Shown: positions 43,875 to 52,537 of the stretch, piece by piece | How positions within the stretch are numbered: the stretch's first letter is position 1 | Layout: each line of letters starts with the position of its first letter | Assembly (NCBI RefSeq): GCF_900113735.1 | Contig: NZ_FOQM01000001.1 | Coordinates: 124,001-188,000 of the forward strand | DNA: 64,000 nt | Direction: 5' to 3' | Source of the DNA: Bradyrhizobium sp. Gha | Lineage (GTDB): Bacteria > Pseudomonadota > Alphaproteobacteria > Rhizobiales > Xanthobacteraceae | Position numbers and translations under genes: made by a program | The notes under the pieces: generated by a model | What the model saw: only the letters and a program-made list of their open reading frames with translations | What the model was told of the DNA's origin: nothing | Database searches by the model: none

Positions 43875-46800
43875 CTAAGATCTCCGCCGCGATCGTGGTT
43901 GCGGCGTCACGACCGAGAAGAGGAAGTGCCCATGCAGCCAATCGGCCACGTAATTCGAAATCGACGAGTGTGTACCACGCCACGGATCGCCTTGCACGAA
44001 GGTTGCCATGACGCTCGCAGCATCCTCGGGAGATCGTTCAGCGATGAGTCGTTCGAGAAGATGACCCAGAGCAGCTTGCCTTAAGGTCCAAGGGAGACTG
44101 TCGTCACGCCAAATCCGAATACTGGCACCGAGGGCAACCTGAGCATGCGAGGTAAGGTCTGCCTTCTTGCCACCGATACGGGAGGCTAACTTGGTAAACC
44201 CGCTTGGCAGCGAGAGGTCATTACAACCATTCAGAGACGAAGCCAGGAGTTCTTGACTGATCGAAATAAACTCAAGGCCTGAATCGATAAGCTGGACGAT
44301 AGCCGTGCGGTATTCGTCTTCCGTGATGATCTTCAAACTTAACGCACGCATCAAAACAGGCTGGAGCCACGTCCCCGGCACCTGAAAATCGAGCTGCGCG
44401 AGTTGGCGAAGTAGCTGATCTTCGCAAAGCAGTAATCGGCCACTGCCTTGCGCAGCTCGCAGATCGTCCAGGAACCCGGCGCCAAACTCAGCAATAAGCG
44501 GCCGCCAATTCGGCGATAAGTCGGTCGCTCCCTCCGCAGGTAGCATCGTGGCATTTTCCTCGATCCAAGCACGATCGGACTCCGCCACTTCGAGAGCTTG
44601 TCGCTTCTCCTCAGACGTAATGTCGGTGCGATAATATTGACCGTCGCGATACGAAACAGACATATCCGTCTCGGAAAGACGCTCGCGAAGCTCGTGAATA
44701 CGGCGCTGATAATGCAAGGCCGTTTGCGCAACGATTCCGATCGCTCCGCATACGCCGATTACCGCCTTTTCCAAGCCGAGGCGCCTAATGATGTGAAGCG
44801 TGGCCAAATCTGTCACACAGCCACGGCCGGCGTTGTTGTTGATCGCGGCGAACGCTATCGCCCGCTCTAAATGTGTGCCATCACATGAGCGTATGCGGAT
44901 TCCCGAGTCCGCGATACCGACGAGAGTTTCGATAGGATCGCAGCCGAGCGCTCGGCCCGCAAGGGCGAGCGGCATTGTGCCTGCTTCGTAGAGTTTGTTG
45001 ACCTCGTCGATGGCGTCATGCCGGTCACGGACTTTGGACAGCATGGGCTCAAGCCCACCATCCTTGCCAAAATCGACCATGACCCTTTGGAGGCCGCGCG
45101 TTTCAGGAAATCGATTGCCGAAGTTTTCGAGAATATCGTGCAAGGTGTGGAGCTGCTTGGGCTTGATCGAAATGATCTTGCCGCGCGACGAGTCCGGCAT
45201 GACCACTTCATCGCCTTTGCCCTTTCCGATAAGTAGACTGGCTACCTTGTGGTCCGCTGCAATGTACTGAGGAGTCGGCCGAAGCTTTGGATCTGGCTCA
45301 ATGACGAAGACGGGTTTGGTACCGTCCTCCAGCTCAAGGGCTACGGCCATATTGAGGGTGATACTCGCGGGGCTGACTTCCAGACCGCGCGAGTGCCCCG
45401 GCCGCAGGAATAGGCCCACATAGCCCATAGCGACCATCTGGCGCGCAGGGTTATCGAGAAGTGTTCGGTAGGCCAGCGCATGGGCATCATGCCAGTCGGC
45501 AAAATCATCCATGAACTGCGCTAGCTTCATAAAATCTTCCGGCGCCCCCTTGAACGTGGACCAAGGTTTGGCAGTCTCAACCTTCAACTCGTTAAGCTTG
45601 TTCTGCCTGAATAGCGCGGCGAGAAGTAGAAGATGCAGTTCAAGATTATCGGGCTCCGATGCAAGGAAGGCCCGAATAAGCTTCTCGGCGATCGGGATAT
45701 TACCTGAGCGACTTTCCAGTCCAATACGCGCTTTTCGATAGAAAGAGAGCTGGCTGATTGCTGGAGGAAGCTCATCGAGAACCCTGCGCGCTAAAACTCG
45801 ACGGTCCGAATTGATGGCTGCGGCTATGAGCGTACGAAGCGCAGGGGAGTCGATCTGCGTCGATGTCGTACTCGATAAAAGCTCTGCCACGTCGTCAAAG
45901 CGCTGAGATGAAGCCAGCGCTTCTGCCACAAGAAACCGCGTCGGAAACTCCGTCTCGTCATCGACTAATGCCAGTGCCTCGTCGAGCGATGCTTGGGCAT
46001 CCTGGTCGCCTCGGGCTTGACGCACGCGAAACAGAGCAAGTGACCCTTCGGGATGCTCTGGTAAGACCGCTTGGAGCCGGCGAGCCTCATCCTCTGCTTC
46101 TTGGAAGCGCCCTTGCTTCAAGAATGTTTCGATCACCACCAGTGCTGCGGGTACGATATCGTTGATGCGGACGAAGGCCGCGCGATCCGACAGGATCGCG
46201 CGCGCGGTGTCCGGGTCCGCTTCGGCGCAAAGATCGGCACGAATAATCCTGCTCATCGGGCTATCGTCGAGCCTCTCGGCAAGCTGGCGCGCTTCCTCGA
46301 GCTGACCGTTGCGCCGATACAGCATTATCCGGTTGTGACGCGTTTCGTTGCCATCGAGCCCGCCCGCCGCTGCGGCGTCGAGCAACTCCGCCGCTCTCTT
46401 GACTTCTCCCAAGAGGCTCCACGCCAGCGCAGCATTGTGCGCACAAACAGCCTTGGCAGGCGCTTCTTTCCCTACGGAAGCGCGGTAAGCCGCCTCGAGC
46501 GTTTCTGCCGCGGCCCTCAATTTGTCCTGCGACGGCGATCCAGCGGATTGTCTGCCGACCGCCCCTGGGTCAGTCTTCTGGAAGGACTGAACGACGGCTT
46601 CGGCATCTAGAATCCTCACGCCCTCATCGTCGGGAAATGCCTTTAGTGCCTCTGAAACTGCATGGAGCCACCGGTCATTCCCAGCTTCTCGTAAGAGGCC
46701 AATACGGATGGCGTAGGCTTGCGGGCTGTTTCTGGCCTTCTCAGATAGTGAACCCCAGACCGTTTCAACATCCTCACTTTCTGCAAGAGCTTGCAGCCGC

Positions 46801-47795
46801 TGCTGACCAGTCTCCGGGTGATCTCGATGTTCAGAAATGGCAAAGACCGCTAGCGCGTGAGCTTCAGCCTTGCGCCCCTTAATAATCAGCGCCGCGATCT
46901 TGTTTGATAGGCTGCCCGGATCAGTCGGATTGAGGTCGCCAGCTTGGAGCAGCCAGTCTGCCGCTTCATCGTATTCCCCAAGGTTGTAGTGAGCAGCGCC
47001 GATGTTGGCGAGAAGCCGATAACGGATGTGCTGGGATGCTGTTGCCCAAACCCGATCTTTCATCCTCACTAGCAGGCCAAGTGCTGTCCGTGGCTTGTCG
47101 GCGCGCAGTAAATCGTCTCGGTAGCCGTCAATCTGGCTATTAAACTCCCTATCAAGCGCATCGCTGCTGCTGGAATTGTCGGCAGCTATGGAGGGAAGCA
47201 GAGCTTTGATGCTTGCGAGCTGCGCTTCGATGCCTGCAAGTGACCCGAGGGTCGCGTCACCTGTTTGCTGAACGAGCCGCTGTGTTTCCCGGTTGGCATC
47301 AAGTATCTTACCGGTGAATGGAGTGGCGTCGGGATGGAATATCTCGATCGCTTGCGGGAAGAGGTTGATCTCCTGCTGTACGCGATCCCAACCCCAGACT
47401 TGTATAGAAAGTGCCCGCCCCTTACTGCGAAGTTCAGCCTCCAACAGGCGTGCTAGCCGCTGAATCGTCGCGTCGGTCTGTACCGTTGTTATCAGAATAA
47501 ACTCGTCAAGAGACGGGACGAACTTATTGGTCTTTTCGACTTCGTCCCGCAGCTCCTTTTCGGTTACCTTCTTCCCATAGTCGCCATTTTTGCCTTTGCA
47601 CTGAATGCCGACGAGGGGGCCGGCACCGCCACCCCGCCTTCCAAAGATGTCGACGCCATGCTGACGCTGACCGGATGTGCCGTTGTTCTGTACGGCCGGA
47701 TCATTGAGCGTTAGCTGAAAGAGCAGCCTCGAATTTCGTTCAAAGGCCTGCCAGTCGCTTGGCGGAGATATCGATACGGATGTATGGTCAGTCAT
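43875..47795 (-). CDS. Large REase-TPR-GreAB-C-PIN conflict protein
   Basis: 1306 residues. Residues 10-130 look like an Mrr-type PD-(D/E)xK nuclease: GVDIFG (Asp 49) and VGIQCKGK (Gln 65, Lys 67). Then come about 700 residues of TPR-like helical repeats (ANIGAAHYNLGEYDEAADWLLQAGDLNP and many others). Near 863 a GreAB C-terminal-like module occurs (VVMPDSSRGKIISI), followed by a PIN-like nuclease with VTDLATL (Asp 996) and LLLCEDQLLRQLA (Glu 1125, Asp 1126). This matches what I recall as the TPR-GreAB-C-PIN class of predicted conflict proteins. It may sense transcription or RNA polymerase through the Gre-like part and cut RNA with PIN and DNA with the REase. It has no visible promoter. Confidence 0.75.
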   Translation of the reverse strand: MTDHTSVSISPPSDWQAFERNSRLLFQLTLNDPAVQNNGTSGQRQHGVDIFGRRGGGAGPLVGIQCKGKNGDYGKKVTEKELRDEVEKTNKFVPSLDEFILITTVQTDATIQRLARLLEAELRSKGRALSIQVWGWDRVQQEINLFPQAIEIFHPDATPFTGKILDANRETQRLVQQTGDATLGSLAGIEAQLASIKALLPSIAADNSSSSDALDREFNSQIDGYRDDLLRADKPRTALGLLVRMKDRVWATASQHIRYRLLANIGAAHYNLGEYDEAADWLLQAGDLNPTDPGSLSNKIAALIIKGRKAEAHALAVFAISEHRDHPETGQQRLQALAESEDVETVWGSLSEKARNSPQAYAIRIGLLREAGNDRWLHAVSEALKAFPDDEGVRILDAEAVVQSFQKTDPGAVGRQSAGSPSQDKLRAAAETLEAAYRASVGKEAPAKAVCAHNAALAWSLLGEVKRAAELLDAAAAGGLDGNETRHNRIMLYRRNGQLEEARQLAERLDDSPMSRIIRADLCAEADPDTARAILSDRAAFVRINDIVPAALVVIETFLKQGRFQEAEDEARRLQAVLPEHPEGSLALFRVRQARGDQDAQASLDEALALVDDETEFPTRFLVAEALASSQRFDDVAELLSSTTSTQIDSPALRTLIAAAINSDRRVLARRVLDELPPAISQLSFYRKARIGLESRSGNIPIAEKLIRAFLASEPDNLELHLLLLAALFRQNKLNELKVETAKPWSTFKGAPEDFMKLAQFMDDFADWHDAHALAYRTLLDNPARQMVAMGYVGLFLRPGHSRGLEVSPASITLNMAVALELEDGTKPVFVIEPDPKLRPTPQYIAADHKVASLLIGKGKGDEVVMPDSSRGKIISIKPKQLHTLHDILENFGNRFPETRGLQRVMVDFGKDGGLEPMLSKVRDRHDAIDEVNKLYEAGTMPLALAGRALGCDPIETLVGIADSGIRIRSCDGTHLERAIAFAAINNNAGRGCVTDLATLHIIRRLGLEKAVIGVCGAIGIVAQTALHYQRRIHELRERLSETDMSVSYRDGQYYRTDITSEEKRQALEVAESDRAWIEENATMLPAEGATDLSPNWRPLIAEFGAGFLDDLRAAQGSGRLLLCEDQLLRQLAQLDFQVPGTWLQPVLMRALSLKIITEDEYRTAIVQLIDSGLEFISISQELLASSLNGCNDLSLPSGFTKLASRIGGKKADLTSHAQVALGASIRIWRDDSLPWTLRQAALGHLLERLIAERSPEDAASVMATFVQGDPWRGTHSSISNYVADWLHGHFLFSVVTPQPRSRRRS

Positions 47796-47853
47796 AAAGA
47801 AAACCGCAATGCCGCCGGCAAAAACGCCCGCGCTTCTAACCTCTCCAACTCGC

Positions 47854-50752
47854 TCACAATCTCACAGCGTCCGTAGAAATGAACCTCTCCGGCTTGGCGA
47901 TGGAATCCGGTAAGCCCGGCCCCCGCACGGCCTGCCCATTTGCTTCGGATTGAGCTAGCTGTTGGTTCAGATTAAATAGAAACTGGATGGCGTCACCTTC
48001 CTTTGGAATCCCGTAGGCGGCGCGCACTGCGTCATCCAATTTTGCTTGAGCATCCTTCATCGGATGCGCGCCAGGCTTCTCGATCGTGCGGTACAGATCC
48101 CTGAGGCACAAATTATGCTTTTTAAGCAGCTCCGATCGAAGCGTCCGAAGAGCGCGGGACGCTTCCGCGACCGACGCAACATTCTTTTCCGCTGGATTTT
48201 GCGGCCACGGGAAGCTGTCGAACACGGTATTAGACGTGTAGCGCCAATCGGCTTTCATCGTAGAACAACGTTCGATGAACCACTGCCAGTGGATTCCCGA
48301 TTGCAAAATGCCGAACGAATAATCGTCGGCCAACGGAAACACCGATAAAGAGTCATTTGGATGGATGGCCGGGTCGATAAACTCGAAGATGGGACGTTTG
48401 GTCACGCGGCCACACGCAATGTAGCGGGGGAGCTTGGCTATCGCGCCCAACATCTTTTCGCGTGCGCGAAAAAGAAGCCACCATTTCTCCAATGCCAGCG
48501 TATGATCCTTCGCAATTATTAGGATTGTCTTTTAGCGCCTCTTCGTTCTGTTCCTTCTCCTTCAGGGCTGCAGCAGTTCTGTCCGGCAGGACCCGGTTTT
48601 CGATGCGCTTGAATAAACCCTTGTATTCCTGCGCCTCAAGAAGTGAGCGGCGGCCGAAATCTATGACATAGCGAGATGGCTTTCCGGTCACAGTCCCAAT
48701 AAGATCATCGGTAATCAAGAAAGGGAAAAGCACGCCCGATAGCGATTGATCGCTTGCGAGCAGGAGCTTGGCCTCATTCGCGCTCAACAAGAAGCCATCG
48801 TGCCCATGCGTCTGTCCTTGGTAGCACGCGTCGGACTTGGCGTTCGCATGTAGCGCGGCGGCATCCTTGAGATCAATTCCATAAGAAAGAGCTGAGTTGA
48901 TCAGTTCAACTTCTCGGACTTCCCAAGGACTTTCCAACTGGTCGCCGTTTTGGCGGAAAAGTCTCTTCGACCCGGCTTGCTCGCCTTTCAACCAGTTCAC
49001 GATAGAAACGTGAACAACCGCATCGCCAGACCATACCTGACTGCTGACGGCCTCCGTGATCATCCCACCGTTTCGCACAATATAGTCGAGCCCACCGATG
49101 CGGCTGTAATTTTGTCTTATAGTGTTGGTCCCGACTAGGCCGGCGCGCTGACTTGGCGCCAGCTCGTCGTGCGTCTTGCGGAGCCAATAGACACAATAAT
49201 CTGCACGCCCCGGCACCTCCGGAAATGCGCTCCTAACCTTGTTCACATAAGCGCGGCCAAACTCATCGATCATTTTGTTCTTCGATTGGAAGGGGGGATT
49301 TCCGATGATGGCCTCAACCTTTGGCCAGTCGCAAAAAAGCGCATCATCGCGACGCACGTTGTCATCCAGATTATCTAGAGGCAGTGCATCTTCAGCGATG
49401 AAGGCAAATTCTGTTTGGTCATGCGAGAGCGTCGCGATCGCCTCGTCAAGCGCTAGCTTCTTTGCCATCATCAATGACACTTTGGCTAGCTCTACGCCGA
49501 AGGTGTCGATATCCAGACCGAAAAACTGTAACGGGCTAACGGCACTGATCGGTTTCGCTCGATTTGCAAACTCTTTGGGAGTGAGCATGCTTTCAGCGCG
49601 TGTCAGGATACGCAAATCGAGGCGCGCCAGCTCCCTGAAGGACACGTAGAGAAAGTTGCCGCTACCGCAAGCCGGGTCGAGAATGCGAAAATTCATCAAT
49701 TCGCGGCGGAGGTCGAAAAGCTCTTTAGCGGTTTTGGCCTGATCGATGCGATCACGCCAAGGGCGCACAATGGTCGGGCCAACGATGCGCTGAATATCGG
49801 CTTCAGACGTGAAGTGCGCGCCCAACGCATGCCGTTCTTCGGCATCCATGCTCTGCTGGAAAAGTGAACCAAATATCGCCGGATTGACCTTTGACCAATC
49901 CTTCACGGCCGCACCGTCGTCTCCGCCGATCAGGTCGAGTTCGGTCTTGGTTAGTTCGATTGGGTCAACCTTAGAGAACAAGCCGCCGTTGAAATAGCGA
50001 ACTCCCTTGAAGCGTCCCCCTGTGGCCGGCGTGGGGCTGTTCATTTGATGAAAGAGCGCACCAAAAAGGTCATAAGAGCTCTGCTTGTGCTCAATGCAAT
50101 CATCGACAATGCCTTTGACTGTTCCTGAGGGAAGCAGGTCGATGTCTTCAGCGAACATGGCGATGACGGTCTGGAGAACAAACCTCTGTGCCTGAACGCG
50201 TGGAACCGCGTTGGACGTGCGATGCGTTAGCTTCTTGAAAAGTTCGGCCATAGCGTCGGCCGCCTTGCGTGAAACGGCTTCGCGGTCGTTGTTGAAAAGT
50301 GGTTTCCGCTCGTCGGGGAAAAGAAAATTGAAAGCGGTGTACCGCTTGGGAAGGTCCTCCAGACTTACGACGTCGACCGGCTCGTCAAGCTGCTTGTCGA
50401 AATCGTAGATCCAGAACTCTTTGAAATTGCAGAGCACGACATAGCGCGGTCGGTTCGGTACGGCATTCAGCCAGTAGTCAAACGCTTGGCCATAGTGGAG
50501 GTGGAGCTTCTCTCCGGCCTTCTTCATCTCCAAAAGGAGACGAGGTTTCCACATCAAATCCGCGAACTGCGTACCCTTGCTAGAGTTCTTCTTTATCCGA
50601 AACTCTAGTGTGGCACCTGCCTCCTTGTAACCGGCGTGTCCAAAGGCTTGGAAAAGCCGGTCACAAAAGACTTGAGCTTCGCCCTTTTCATCGCCTGCAA
50701 GCTGCTTGGCATAGTCGACGAACGCAGTAAGACCTTCAACAATTTTAGACAC
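47854..50752 (-). pseudogene. MmeI-like restriction-methylation enzyme (type IIL/IIG), frameshifted
   Basis: The first frame (GTG 50752, GGGGG upstream) has an N-terminal PD-(D/E)xK nuclease (ATLEFRIKK, FADLMWKPRLLLEMKKAG with Asp 65, Glu 75, Lys 77). A gamma-class adenine methylase follows (LDPACGSGNFLY near 359, IIGNPPFQSKNK near 481). The target-recognition part follows in another frame: LEKWWLLFRAREKML, CGRVTKRPIFEF, GIHWQWF and NTVFDSFPWPQNP, to the stop at 47854. The break lies near 48505-48525, before LEKWW. This is decay or a sequencing error; unmodified, it would be a single-chain restriction-methylation enzyme of about 960 residues. Confidence 0.82.
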
Positions 50753-51034
50753 ACTTCGCCCCCGGCAAGAAAGTCGGCTTGATTTAACGGATACTCCTTG
50801 CCGGCCTCCGGCCAACGTATCAATTCGTCTTGTGGTTGTCAGCGACGAACCGGGAGGTTCAGCTCGGCCATGAGATAAGCGAGCTAGTCGGCGTCTTCTT
50901 ATTCATGAACCGGATTCGTTCGCGAGACCGGCAATCTTGGTTTGTTGCGGACGGGCGCGAGAGAAATGGTTACTTTCCCAGTTGGACAAGGCCTAAATCT
51001 GGAATTGGCCCATGCGACGGCGCGTCCTCCTGAG
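50753..51034. other. Gap between the MmeI-like gene and pAgo
   Basis: 282 bases of intergenic DNA upstream of the MmeI-like gene. The only open frame is short, on the other strand, and without a ribosome site. It may carry the promoter for the methylase and the genes after it. I see no repeat or hairpin worth naming. Confidence 0.4.
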
Positions 51035-52537
51035 CTAGATATAGAAGCGGTACGACGCCTTCGGCGTCGCGTTATCTGATAGTTCACTCATCAGCTCGCC
51101 TACGCGCCGCGCGAATAGGAGCGTGATCGGCAACCGGGAAATGCCGTCGCTCGAATTCCAGTTCATTTTTGTAAGCGTGAGGATTTCCTTCGACCTTAGT
51201 TTCATATCTGTCGGAAAGGCGCTGCCGATCTCAAGCGGTGCCGGAATGTGCATTCCAGGATACTCGTTCCACCACGGAATGTAACCGCCAGTGAAAAAGT
51301 AGGAGTGGTCCTTTAGCCGACACAGCGTCCCGCGCCACGGCTCTTCCAAGCCTTTCCTGACCATCCGAAAGGACGTCGCCCTCAACCAAACATAATCGAG
51401 CGACGCAACCTTGTCTTTCGCTGCGGCCGCGAAACCTTTTAGTTCCTCGGGCTGGTAGCTGGAAGTCTTGTGGATGACAATGCGGTCCGGCGCGACCCCC
51501 GCGCGTTCGGCATATTGATGGAGGACGTCGTCGAGCAGGCTCTTGGCTTGGCCCTCATTGAGATAAGGCTGACGGTCGCGGCGTTGCTCGTGATCGATGC
51601 TCGCGCCCTTCAACGCAAATGGCTGGACATCCGTTGAATACGCTTGGGCAACGCTCGCATAGACGAGATGCCCGCTCCGCTTCTTCATGTGATGGAAGGA
51701 GATGCCGACGAAGCAAACGTTCTTGGGCAAGTCGGTGGGTCGCCAAGGCACGCCTTTCGCCTTGTAGTAGGTCGATGTGGCCATGTTCCAGAAGCGCGTC
51801 GCAAAGCTCTGTCCCTTGTCGTCCGGACGATCGATGGTGTCACGCCGCAGGACCTGAATGGGCACAGCTTCGTCATGCGTCATCGTTCGCGCCTTGAGGG
51901 CGCGATAGAAGGTTCTGAAGAGCAAATCATCTGCCATCGTGAAGAGCGCTTCCGCCTGCTTTAGCTCCTCGGGCGAAGGCTGGAACAATGCAAGCTGGTC
52001 GCTCTCTTCCTCAGCGCGGAGAACTTCGAGGGCCTTTCGTTCCTCCGGAGACAGTCCCGGGTTCGCGACCCGCAAATCCCCAAGTTCTGGCTTGATGCAG
52101 ACAAGGATGCAGTCCGGAGCATCGTCCCCGTAAAGGCTGCTGATGCGGCCATCGAAGAGTTCGACCAGCTCGCCGAATGTCTTGCCGGTCAGCGCATCCT
52201 TGAACAGAGCATTGTAGTGTCCGGGCTCAATAGGTCTGATCCAGGCAGCATCCGTGATGAAACGACAGTGCAGAGCCTTCTCCAGCCCCGGCCAGTCGCG
52301 GAAGCGGTTCGAATTCCCTTCGGAAGCCGGAGCGAACTGGGCCAACCGGTTAAGCCAGCCTTTCGCAGCCTCGATGTCCTCCGGCAATCCCACAAGCCCG
52401 AGTTTGATCGTCCGGAGACCCCGGTCATCAATGGGCCCGTGCTTTGCGAGCGCCCGGCGCGGATCAATGTCTCGCGCGGCGTTGGCGAACTCGAGTTCGG
52501 GTTCAGGCAGTACGTCGATCTTCAGCGGAAGAGCCAT
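51035..52537 (-). CDS. Short prokaryotic Argonaute (MID-PIWI), catalytically inactive
   Basis: 500 residues, the size of short pAgos without N and PAZ domains. The MID part includes STYYKAKGVPWRP (about 255-267), a likely 5'-phosphate pocket. PIWI begins KNVCFVGISFHHMKKRSGHLVYASVAQAYSTD and continues to NWNSSDGISRLPITLLFARRVGELM. Where slicing Argonautes have Asp after VGI, this one has Ser 280, and the later acidic residues are not in place, so it should not cut. It would bind a guide and report to the partner. The start overlaps the partner gene by 35 bases and has a near-perfect AAGGAGG site. The partner carries SIR2 and APAZ domains. Confidence 0.9.
   Translation of the reverse strand: MALPLKIDVLPEPELEFANAARDIDPRRALAKHGPIDDRGLRTIKLGLVGLPEDIEAAKGWLNRLAQFAPASEGNSNRFRDWPGLEKALHCRFITDAAWIRPIEPGHYNALFKDALTGKTFGELVELFDGRISSLYGDDAPDCILVCIKPELGDLRVANPGLSPEERKALEVLRAEEESDQLALFQPSPEELKQAEALFTMADDLLFRTFYRALKARTMTHDEAVPIQVLRRDTIDRPDDKGQSFATRFWNMATSTYYKAKGVPWRPTDLPKNVCFVGISFHHMKKRSGHLVYASVAQAYSTDVQPFALKGASIDHEQRRDRQPYLNEGQAKSLLDDVLHQYAERAGVAPDRIVIHKTSSYQPEELKGFAAAAKDKVASLDYVWLRATSFRMVRKGLEEPWRGTLCRLKDHSYFFTGGYIPWWNEYPGMHIPAPLEIGSAFPTDMKLRSKEILTLTKMNWNSSDGISRLPITLLFARRVGELMSELSDNATPKASYRFYI

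Noticed and set aside
50830..51033. A small gene between the MmeI-like enzyme and pAgo on the + strand
   Set aside because: No ribosome site or recognisable family; it faces against both neighbours.
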